A stretch of DNA of 64,000 bases, from the NCBI RefSeq assembly GCF_000956465.1, contig NZ_JYJA01000038.1:62001-126000 (forward strand). Reading direction: 5' to 3'. Positions within the stretch are counted from its first letter, which is position 1; each line of letters begins with the position of its first letter. This document shows positions 12,761-24,700 of the stretch, piece by piece. Made by a program: the position numbers and the translations under genes. Under the pieces are notes generated by a model, which was not told where the DNA came from, ran no database searches, and saw only the letters and a program-made list of their open reading frames with translations. The DNA is from Microbacterium trichothecenolyticum (GTDB lineage: Bacteria; Actinomycetota; Actinomycetes; Actinomycetales; Microbacteriaceae).

Positions 12761-15700
12761 CAGCGGGCTCCGAAGGCGGCACGGCGGTGAGCCCTGCGGT
12801 CGGCATCAACGTCGTGCTGCCGGTGGTGCTGGCCCGCATCGGCACCCCCGGACCGCGACCGTTCGTCGCGACCGGCACGGTCATGGTGCGCGCGACCCAC
12901 TCCGGCTCGGTCACTGTCGAAGGCGATGCGGATGCCGCCGGCGGCAGCGTCGCGATCGGTGCGATCATCGTCGTGAACGTCGTCGACATCGACGTGCAGG
13001 CCACGGTGGCCCGCGACATCGCCGCCGGCGCCCTGTGGCTCGTCGCCTCGAGCGAGCTGCACGCGAGCGCCTCGGCCAAGGCCAGCGCACGCGGCACGCT
13101 CGGCGGGTCCGAGAGCGGCAGCGACGACGGGAACGCCGACCAGCAGGCGCAGCAGCAGCTCAGCGGCACGCCGGCCACGAGCGGCTTCGGCGGCACGCTT
13201 CCCTCGTCGAGCGACAGCGTCGCGCAGGGCAACAGCCAGGCGGGCGGGCAGTCCGGCCAGTCCAGTGACGGCGTCGGCGTCGCCGCGGCCGTCGCCGTCG
13301 ACTGGATCACGGTCGACAGTCTGGCGACCGTCGTGCCTGGCCTCACGATCGTCGTCGACGGCGTCTTCGCGGTGCTCGCTTCGAACGAGACGGATGCCGC
13401 GGCCAAGGCCCTCGGAACCTCGTGGAGCATCGAGAACGACACGAACACCGTCGGCGCCGCCGTCGGGCTGAACGTCGCGACGGTCACGAACCGCGGATCG
13501 ATCGGCGCCGGCGCGGACGTCACGGCCGGGTCGGTCGCGGTCACGGGACTCACACCGGCCGACGCGCGCAACGACTTCCAGGCGTGGGCGATCGCCGCGG
13601 CCGCCGGCCAGGGCGATGCGGCGGTCGCCGGCTCGGTCGCCGTGCAGGTGCTCATCCTCGTCAACGAGGCGGTCATCGGGAGCGGATCGACGCTCGTCGT
13701 CGCCGGCGGCATCTCGCTCGACGCGTCCCACCCCATGGGCCTGCAGGGTCTCGCGGCTTCCGCCGCCCTCACCACCAACGGCAGCGGGGTCGGCGCCGGC
13801 ATCGTGGTCCAGTTCGTCGAGTCCACGACGCTCGCCCACATCGACTCGACCTTCGCGAGCCCGACCACCATCCGAGCCGGCGGCGCGATCATCGGACGGG
13901 CCACGGCATCCCTCGTCCCGCTCGCGGCTCCCGATGTGCCGCTCATCGAGCTGCCGGCGTTCACGGGCGTCGCCCTCGGCGCGGCGCTCGGCGGCGGCGA
14001 CGCGGGGGTCGGCGGATCCCTCGTGGTCGATGTCGTGAATCGCGCCACCCGTGCGTGGCTGGGCGACGCCGCGTCGGTCAACCAGGGCATCGCGAGCGCT
14101 GCGGCCCAGGACCTGTCGTTCACCGCCTCCGACCAGACCGAATTCGTCGACGTCGCCGGCGCCCTCGGCGCGAGCACCGGGAGCGCCGGCGTCGGCTTCG
14201 CCCTCATCGTCGGCGTGCACAACAAGGACGTGCGGGCGTCCGTCGGCCGCGGCGTGACCGCCGACCTCGGCGGGTCCGTGTGGGTCATGGCGACCGCGGG
14301 GGAGAAGTTCACGCAGGTCGTCGCGGGAGGCGGCGTGGCGTCGGACGCCGGCATCGCAGGCTCGTTCGTCGTGCTCGTCGTGAACCAGGGGGCGGCCGCG
14401 CCGGGCACCCGTGCTTTCGTCGACAGCACCGCCGAGACGCCCACCGCGCTGCGCGCGCGGGGCTCGATGACGATCTCGGCCGCCGACCCCGTCACCATGA
14501 CCCTGTTCGCCGGTGCGATCGGTGCAGCCAGCACCGCCGGCCTCGGTCTCTCGTCGGTCGTGTTCGTGCGCACCGGCATCGTCGACGCCTTCGCGGGACC
14601 GGAGGCCGAGCTGTGGGCCCGCGGCGGCATCGGCCTCTCGCTGACCGCCACGCAGAGCGAGGACCTGTGGCTCGTCGCCGTCGGCGGCGGAGTCGGAGGC
14701 ACCGCGGGCCTCGCAGGGGCGGCGACCGTCGGCGTGCAGAACAACACCACCCACGCACACCTCGACCGCAGCGTCACCGTCGACGGCGTCGCCCCGGGCG
14801 GCTCGGCCGGCGTGCGCATCGCCGCCTCCGACGACACCACCCTGCGGGGCATCGCGGGTCAGCTCGCCGTCGGCGGCACCGCGGGCGTCGGTCTCGGTGC
14901 GGACGTGCAGGTCGTGGACAAGTCCACGCAGGCGTGGATCGCACCGCAGACCCTCGTCACGGTCGGCGGCGACGTGACCGTCGACGCCACGTCGGGCGAG
15001 AAGGTCACGAGCGTCGCGGCCGGCGGCAGCGTCGGCGGCACGGCGGCGGTCTCGGCCAACGCGACGGTGTCGGTGTACACGATCGTCACGAAGGCGTTCG
15101 TCGGCGAGGTGTGCAGCGCAGCGGTCCCGAGCGAGGCACTGTGCGCGGCATCCCGTGCCGTCGTCGTCGCCGGCGGCAGTGCGCGCATCGCGGCCGACGA
15201 GGTGCTGTCGATGGACGTCGTCGCGGGCTCGGTCGCCGTGAGCGGCACCGCCTCGGTGGGACTCACGGCGGCCGTGCCGGTGCTCAACAAGACGACCACC
15301 GCCTTCATCGGCGACCTGTCGCGCGTGACGGCCCTCGCAGGCGGCTCGGGCCTCACCGGCGCGCTCGGCGGCTACGACGTGGACTACATCGACACCCGGT
15401 TCAACCCGCAGACGGCCATCATCGGCGGCGACCAGCTCGAGCTCGGCTACGTCCACGGCATCGAGGACGGGCAGCGCGTCTCGTACGAGACCGGCGGCGG
15501 CCAGGCCATCATCGGCCTGACGCCCGGCGCCGCGTACTTCGCGATCGTCGACGCGGCGTTCCCGACCCGCCTGCGCCTGACTGCCACCTCGGGCGGCGCC
15601 CCGATCGCACTCGCGTCGCCCGCCCGACCCGGACAGTCGCACCGCATCTTCCCGACGGATCAGGCCACCGTGCCCGAGCGCATCGCGCCCTACCTGACGC

Positions 15701-18700
15701 CGTCGAGCGATGTCGACGGCGGTTCGAACACCGTCAACCTGCCGTACGACATGCCCAGGGACAAGGCCGACAACTCCGCCACCCCGCTGGTCACCGGCGA
15801 CGCCGTGACCTACACGGCCAACGGCGGAGCGCCGATCGGCGGCCTCGTCGACGGCGAGACGTATTACGTCGTCGTGACCGGCCCCCACAGCTTCCAGCTC
15901 GCTCGCACCAAGTGCCAGGCAGACCCGGCCGCGTCCGGCTGCAGCGGCACGCCGTTCGCGGTCATCGACCTCGACCCGGCCATCGCCACCGGCCGCGCGC
16001 ACAGCTTCGTGCGGCAGGGGATGCAGTCACCCGGCGACCCCGCCAAGATCACCGGCATCCGCGTCCTCACTCCGCGCACCGGCGCGATCTACGGCGTCGC
16101 GGTCGTCGCGAACAACAGCGACGAGATCCTGGCCGTGGGTGCGAGCGCCGCCGTGGCTGCCACCGCCGGCGTCGGCGTCGCGGGCAACGTCAACGTCGTC
16201 ACCGCCGACACCGACGCTTTCATCGGCCGCCTGGCGCGGGTGAACGACCTGAACGACGGCGCTGCTCCGTGGCAGTCGGTCACCGTCGCCGCCGGCGGCG
16301 TGTTCCGCCAGCTGATGGTGTCGGCCGCCGTCGGCGGCGGCATGGCAGGGGTCGCGACCAACGCCACCGTCGACATCGTCACGCTCGATGTCGATGCCAC
16401 CATCGCCGACGACGCCATCGTGCGCGCAGCGGGCGACATCCTCCTCTCGGCCGTCGGCAGCCAGGAGATCACGGCGATCGCCGCCGCACTGGGCGCGGGT
16501 GTCGCAGGTGTCGCCGCGGCCGTCGCCGCGGTGGTGCTCGACACGCACACGCATGGGCGCGTCGGCCGCCACGTCACGCTCGACGCGGGCAACAACATCC
16601 TCGTCGCCGCCGATGACCGCACCGGGTTCACCACCGTCTCGGGCGGACTCGGCGTCGGGTTCGTCGGCGTCGGCGCCGGCGTGGTCGTGGTGTCGGCCGT
16701 CAAGGACACCGCCGCCACCATCGGTGTCGGTGGCATCGTCGACGCGCGTGCCGCGCGCGGCTGGTCGCTCGGCGGCATCCCGCTCGGCACGATCAGCGGC
16801 GACACCTTCCCGGCCGCCGGGCAGTCGGGCCTCGCCGTGCTGGCCTCCTCGAGCCAGCGCGTGTTCGGCATGGCGATCTCGGGCGGCGCGGGCTTCGTGG
16901 GCGTCTCGGGTGCGGTGAACGTCACGCTCATCCGCGGCACGACGGTCGCCGCGATCGAGAGCGCCGCGGGCGACCGCACGTTCGTGAACGGCGACCGCGC
17001 CGGCGCCGGAGCGCCGCAGAGCGTGTCGGTGACCGCCACCGACCTCACCGACACCTTCACGATCGGCGGCGGTGTCGCCGGCGGGTTCGTGGGCGTCGCG
17101 GGCGGCGTCGACATCGGCGTCGTGGACGTCGCCGCGAACGCGATCATCGGCGACTACGCCTCGATCCAGGCCAGCTCGCACCTGCGCGTGCAGGCGCTGT
17201 CGGTGCGACACATCCAGACGTACGCCGTCAGCGCCGGCGGCGGCGCCGTCGGCGTCACCGCGTCGGTGTCGGTGTGGACCGCCGGCGGTCAGCCCACCGG
17301 CAGCTACGACGACGGCAGCGGCCAGAAGGACGCGCTGTCGTCGTCCGACGGCACGCCGCAGAGCCAGGCCGACCAGCACGCGTCGGGCACCGGCTCCAAC
17401 GGGTACCTGTCGATCCTCGGCGGCGCGAACGACTCGTCGGGCACGAACACCGCGCAGCGCAAGCAGGCCGGCATCGACGCCGCCGGAGCGCGAGTCGCGG
17501 CGGCCGCCCCCGGCACCACGCTCGCCTCCAGCGCCTTCTCGTCGCCCCCGCCGCTGCGGGGCACCACGAGCCGCATCGGCGTCGGGGCGTTCATCCTCAC
17601 CGGCGGCTCCGTGTCGGTCACGGCCGACGCGCGCGACACGTACTTCGGCCTCGCCGGATCCGCGACAGGCGGCGTCGTCGCGGTCGGCGCATCCGTCCTC
17701 GTCGCCACCCTCCGCTCCACGGTCGACGCGGGCGTGGCGACCGGCACGACCATCCGCGCCGGCGGCGACGTCGCGGTGCGCGCCACCTACGGCGAGGGCG
17801 CCGAGGCGATCGCCTTCACCGGCCAGGTCGGCGCGGTCTCGGTCGGCGGTCAGATCCTCGTGCTCGACACCGACGCGCGGCAGACCGCGCACATCGACGA
17901 CGGCGTGATCGTCCCCGTGGCGGGCGGAATCGTCTCGGCCGACGCGTCGGCCGACCGCGACGTCCGCCCCCTCTCGCTCGGCCTTGCGATCGCCCTCGCG
18001 GCGGCGGGCGCGTCGGTGGCCACCGCCGACGTGCGCGGCGACACCGTCGGCCGCATCGGCGCGGTCCACATCGGCGCGGCCGGCGCCCCGGCCGGCGGAC
18101 TGCGCGTGACCTCGGTCTCCGACATCTCGGTGCCGGTCACCGCGTTCTCGGTGTCGGTAGGCCTCGCCGGCAGCGGCACCGGCGCCGGCGCGATCGCCGA
18201 CATCACCGGTCGCACGGCGGCGGACTTCGCAGGCGTCGCGTACGTGAGCGGCGGGGCGACGATCATCGCGGACGCTCGCAACGTCATCGACGCCGACACC
18301 GTCAACGTGCAGGTCGGTGCCGTCGCCATCGGAGTCACGCTCGCCCACGCCACCGTCACGCGCGAGACGACGGCGACCGCCGTCGACGGCTCGTGGATCT
18401 CGGCCGGCGGCGCCATCGCGATGCGGGCCACCTCGCGCAACCGCGCCGACGCGTACACACCGGGCGGCAGCCTCTCGGCCGTCTCGGCCAGTTTCATGAA
18501 CCCCGAGGCACTCGTCACCGGACGCACCGAGGCGATCTTCCGCGCCGATGTCGCGACATCCGGATCGCTGACCGTCGACGCGGAAGGTCAGAACCAGGCG
18601 CTCGCGAAGGCCTTCGTGGTCGGCATCGGCCTGCTCGGCAGCGGCCAGGGCGTCGAGGCGAGCGCCGAGGTGGCCTCGGCCGCGGTGGTGCGGGCGGTCA

Positions 18701-21700
18701 TCGAGCTCGGCACGGTGTTCTCGAGCGGTCTCGTCGGCGCACGCTCGCGCATCCTCACCGACGGCGGTTCGGGCAACGTCGCGAGCGCGAGCATCACCGC
18801 GGGCTCCGGTGGCCTGGTCTCGGGCGGCGGCTACGTCGCGACGGCGTACCTGCGCGGCGGGACGACGGCCGAGGTGTACAGCGTCATCGGGGGCTCCGGC
18901 GCGGTCGAGGTGCGCAGCACCGCCGTCAACCGCGCGGCGGCCGAGACCTTCACCGCCGGCTTCGGCGGCATCCTGCAGGTGAGTGTCGCCTACGCCGAGT
19001 CCGAGATCGCGGCCTCGGCGACGACCCGGGCCTCGATCTTCTCCCCGGTCTGGTCGAACGGCGCGACGACGCTGGTCGCGCAGGCGGCCAACACGGCGGA
19101 CGTGGACTCGGATGCCGCGACCATCGGCCTCATCAACGCCAACGTCCGCGTCATCAGCGCCACGATCGCCGCCGCCACGCGTGCCGAGCTCCGCGCCGGC
19201 CTCGTCGGCAACGGGCTCACGGTCGAGGCCCGCGGCACCAATCTCGCGACAGCGTCGGCAGCCTACGTCGAGGCCGGCCTCTACAACGGCGGCTTCGGCA
19301 CGGCGCTGGCGATCGTCACCGATGCGGCCGGGATCACCGCCGAGGTCGCCGCCGGAACCGCCGACGTCCGCGGCGGCAACGGCGCGGTCGCCGTGACGGC
19401 GTGGTCGGCGAACACCGCCGCGACCGACATGAAGAAGATCACGGTCGCCGGGCTCGACATCAACGGCCTGCTCCCGCGCGCGACGGTCGCCGCCGCGACC
19501 CGGGCGTCGTTCACGGCAGGTCCCGCGACGTCGACGTCGTTCGCGGTGAGCGCGTCGTCGCGCAATGCCGTCGACGCGACCGCCGAGCTGACATCGATCG
19601 CGATCATCGGCGTGAGCGGCACGGTCGCCGCCGCCACGATCGCCGAGTCGGCGGCCACCACGGCTTCCGTGGCCTCGGGCGTGACGCTCGCCGCGACGGG
19701 CGCGGTGTCGGTCGTCGCCGAGAGCCGCGACGGCACGCACGCGCTCACCGGCATCGACAGCGCGGGCGGCGGCGCGGTCAAGGCGGGCGTCGTCGTCGCG
19801 CAAGCCATCATCGGAGCCCCGGTCACGGCGGCCTTCGACGGCACCCTCATCGAGTCCACGGGCGTCTCGGTCCGCGCCGTCGGCAACGCGAAGGCCGACG
19901 CGACGATCGAGGCCGTCGGCATCGCCCTCGTCGGCATCACCGGCTCGGTGGTCGACGCCGAGGTCTTCGGCTCCGCAGCCGTCTCGTCGCGGTACGGAAC
20001 GGGAGTGCTGGCGACGACCGGCGCCGTCCTCGTCGAGACCGCGCTGACGTCGTCGGCGACCGCGAAGAGCGACCTGGTCTCGGGCGGGCTGCTCGTCGTC
20101 GGGGTGTCTGTGCCGACGGCCCGCGTCGCCGCCGCCGCCGTGGCCGATGCCGCGCCGCGCCAGATCGGCGGAACGTCGCTGGCCGTCAAGGCGACGGCGA
20201 ACCGGTCGGTCTCGGCGACCTCCGGCAGCATCGCCCTCGGTGTCATCGCGGTGAGCATCTCCAGCGCCGAGGCGCTCATCACCGATACCGCCGTCACGCG
20301 AGCCCGCGTCCACGACGGGGCGACGGTGCACGCACCCGCCGCAGCGATCTCGGTCGACGCCACCGCGACCAACGCCGCGACGGCGGCCGGTGGCGGTGTC
20401 AACGGCGGCGCGATCACCGTGGGCGTCGCCGAGCCCAAGGCGCTCGTCGACTCGTCCACGCTCGCGCACTTCGCGGCCACCGTCGCGACGGCCGCATCGC
20501 TCGGGGTCCACGCCGTGACGTCCGACTCGGCGACGGCGAAGCTCGCCAGCACCGCCATCGGCGCCATCACGATCGACTCCGGGGCCGCGTGGGCCCGGGT
20601 GCGTCCGGTCGCCGAGGCGATCGTCGGCGCCGGAACGCCCATCGTCGTCAGCGGCGCCATCGACGTGCGTGCGGCAGCCCAACCGGTGTCGCGGTCGTTC
20701 GCCGAGAACTTCTCGGCGGCGGCGCTCGCGGTCTCGTCCAACAGCGCGCTCGCCGAGACGTTCCCGACGGTGCGCCTTTCGGTCGCGAACGGCACGACGC
20801 TGCGGGCCGGGGGCGGCGTCACGCTGACAGCGCACCAGAACTCGGCGACGCCGCCGCCGCCGCCGGTCTACGCGTTCGACGCGGTGACGGGCGTCGACCT
20901 CGGGTCGAACACGATCACCCTCTCCGGGGCGCACACGCTCGACGACTCGGCCACGGTGCGGTACGACCGCAGCGGGGGCACTGCCGTGGGCGGCATGACC
21001 GACGGTGCGAAGTACGGCGTGCTCGTCGTCTCGCCGACGCAGATCCAGCTGGGAGCCGCGTTCGAGGCCGCCCAGGTCGACCCGGCCGGCGACATCATCA
21101 CGTTCACCCGCCAGCACGGGTTCGTCGACGGGCAGCGGGTCTACTACACGGCGGCGGGGTTCGGCGTGGCAGGACTCGTGAACGGCCACGCGTACCGGGT
21201 GCGGGTGCTCGACGACTTCCGGATCCAGCTGATCGACGCCGACACCCCGGCCGCCCCCGTCGAGTTCGACGGCGGCGACGTCGACGCCGCGAACGGGCTG
21301 ATCGTCGCCGCGAACTCCTACAGCGACGGCCAGATGGTCCAGTACATCGCGCCGGCGGCGCGGGCGTCCTTCTACAGCACCCGCGTCGACATCGTCGTGG
21401 ACGCCCAGGGCAGCCCGGTGCAGGTGGGCAGCCCGCCGACGTTCCAGGTCGAGGACAACAACGTCATCGCGGTGCGCGAGCACGGTCTGCAGACGGGCGA
21501 CGCCGTCGTGTACCGCTCGACGGGCGGGGCCCTCGGCGGGATCGCGCAGGACACCACCTACTGGGTCATCCGCGTCGACGGCAACCGCATCCAGCTCGCC
21601 GACAGCCAGTGCCACGCGCTCGGCACCTGCGACGACGGCGGCGGTGGCCTCATCCCCGTCACCGCGCTCGGCCTCGCTCCCGACATCTCCGAGAGCGGCC

Positions 21701-24700
21701 GCGCAGTCATCCACCAGCTCTTCGCACCCGGTCAGCAGCCCATCGCGGGCCTGCAGAACGGGGGAGTGTACGAGGTGTGCAACTCGTCCGCGACCTCGTT
21801 CGGCCTGAAGCTCATCCAGGTGCTGGGCGTCTGCATCAACCGGCCGCTCGCGGCGAACGGCAGTGTGGGCACGAGCCGCTTCGTCCCGGCCGTCGTCGAC
21901 CTCGGGCCGGCCCTCGGCGGCGGAGAGCTCGTCGTCGACCTGACCGCGGCGGGCAGCGGCACTCAGCACCTGCAGGTCGCCACGATGGCGCCGTCGCTTC
22001 CCTCGGGGACCTACTCGGAGGCGAAGGTCGCAGGCGACGGCGGCGGCTTCATCCAGGTCGGCTCGACCCGTCCCCGTGTCGACGTCGATGCCCACCTCGA
22101 TCTCACGATCGGCGACGGCGTGCAGATCGTCGCCGGTGGAGAGATCGGCGTGCACGCGCTCAACACCGCCGCGGCGGTGGCGGACGGCACCTCGGGCGGA
22201 CTCGGGTTCATCTCGATCACCCACGCGCGGGCCGTGGTGAGCGCCCAGGCGACGACCAACGTCTCGGTGCGGCCAGGAAGCGACTTGGCGAGCACGGGCG
22301 GCAGCGTCACGATCGATCCGCTGACGCTCGCGAGCGGCAACGCCTACGCATACTCGGATGCCGGCGGCTTCGGCCACGGGACCGAGGCCCAGACGCGCGC
22401 CGACCTCGGAACCACGTCGCACGTGACGCTCGACGGCCGCATCACCGCGTGGAACGACATCACGGCGTCGTCGTCCACCGCGATGCAGTCCGAGCTCCGC
22501 GCCGGCGCGTCAGGCGGATCGTTCGCCGGCAGCTCCACGTCGGGCGACTGCGGCGGCGACCCGTGCCACATCGTCGCGAACAACGAAACGACGCTGACGG
22601 TGGGCGGGGCCGCGCACCTCGAGGCCGACAACGTCGCCCTCGAGGCGCAGATGGTGTCGACCAGTCTGCTCGACCACAACCGCTCCAACGGTGACGGCGC
22701 GTTCGAGGACTCGGACGCCCGCTCCGAGGTGACGCTGAACTCGAACGCGCACGTGCACCTCGTCAGCGGTGCGAAGATCATCGGCTACCAGACGGTCACC
22801 GTGCGGGCGCAGCACCTCGACGTGCGGCTCGTCGCCGACGCCCGGGCGACGTGCGGATGCTTCGGCGGCGACAGCGACGCCGACGCGATCGTGCGCTACA
22901 ACGCGACGTCGTCGGTGACGGGCGAGGCGGGGGTGCGGATCCGAACCGCGACACTCCGCGTCGAGGCCCTGCACCTGCTGGTGGTCGTCGACCCGCGCGC
23001 CTCGACGGGCGGCGGCTTCATCGACTTCGGCGGCGACGACAACAGCGCCGACGACAACCGCCACCGCTGGATCGAGTGGAACGCGGACGTGGTGCTGCAC
23101 GCGCCGAACCCGACGCTCGTGGTCGACGGCTCCGGGAAGATCATCAAGAAGTACGCGGTCACCGTGCGCGACGACCTCGGGACCGTCTACATCCTGGGCC
23201 AGACCATCCCCGAGGGTCGGGAGATCGTCGTCGACCCGATCGAGAACAACGGCGGCGGCTCTGCGACGTACTTCATCAACAACCCGGCCGGATCGCAGGT
23301 CGGCACCCTCACGGGCGACCAGGGAACGCTGCAGGTGCAGAACACCTTCGACTTCGTCCGCCTGCACAACTACTCCGGCCGTCTGCTGCGGGTGAACGGG
23401 ATCAGCGTGGCGAACCTCGACGACGTCGGGGCGACGGTGAACGTGCAGGCTGAGGACTCGTCGGCCTTCCGTTTCCACATCGGCCGGCCCATCTTCATCC
23501 CGACGTTCGTCGACATCGCCAACTGGGACGGCCCAGGCACTCCCGACATCATCCTGGCCGGCTCCATCGACAACCCGATCGGCACCACGCGCGTGATCAA
23601 CGAGCACGGCGACATCTGGGCGCAGGGCACGGGCAGCATCCGCACGAACATCGCCCAGCTGCAGGCGAACCAGGGCACGATCGGCGCGAGCTTCACGCTG
23701 TTCGGCATCCCCGTGCGCCTCCCGATCCCGGTCGTCCTCGTCCAGAGCGACTACCTCGTCGACGACGTCGACCCCACGCGCCTCGTGGAACTGCTGGCCG
23801 ACGCCCGCGACGACGTCGTCCTCGACCTCACCTATGTCGCGCGGATGCCCATCGGCTCGCCGTACGCCGGCACCGCCTTCACGCCGGTGCTCGGACCGAT
23901 CCACGCCGGCGACGACATCGATCTCCTCGTCCACGACTCGCTCTACGGCTCCGACGTCCCGGTGATGTCGTCGTACTGGGTGCAGGTGAACGTCACGCAC
24001 CCGCCGTCGAACACGACGGTTCCGCCGACCGGCCAGTACCACACCTACTTCCACCCCGACCCGGGCCCGTGGGGCGGCTTCGACGACCCCGTCCTCGTCG
24101 CCTGGGGCACGGTGAACCAGCTCGCCGACAGCGCGTACACGTTCAGCGACCTGAGCGCCGGCGACGACATCGTGGTGCGGCATCTGTCCACCGCCACCGA
24201 CATCTCGTTCGTGGCCTTCTCGAACGTCGACGCGACGCTGCTCAGCATGCGGTTCCCGGCGCAGCAGTACTCGGCGCAGAACGGCGACGGAGAGATCACG
24301 CTCTACACGAACGGCTTCATCGAGGACTACGAGACGATCGCCGATCTGCGCGTCGGCACCATCACCTCGACGGCGGACGATGTGTACCTGCAGACCCTGC
24401 AGAACACCGCGTCCATCCTCGACGAGGGCACGATCGACGACGGCACGCCGCGCGTCGCCGGGCGCAACCTCGTCCTGATCGCGGGCCTCGTGTCGGGCCG
24501 GATCGGCGGAGCGGACGTCGATCCGACCGGAACCGACCCCACCGACACCGCTCCCGACCTCCTCGAGATCCGCTCGTCGCTGTCGGCACGCGGCTCGGTG
24601 ATCGCGCTCGCCGCGGGCGATGTCCTCCTCGACCAGGTGGCCGGCACCCTCTACGCCGCCCTCGTTCAGTCGCTCACCGCCGACGTCGCGCTGCGCACCC

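Noticed and set aside
4384..22422. Very long antisense frames under the giant gene, including a minus-strand frame of 2,131 codons at 16027-22422 and one of 1,102 codons at 4384-7692
   Set aside because: They are Arg/Gly/Asp-rich mirror products of a GC-rich Ala/Gly/Val/Thr repeat gene, with no domains, start signals or neighbours.
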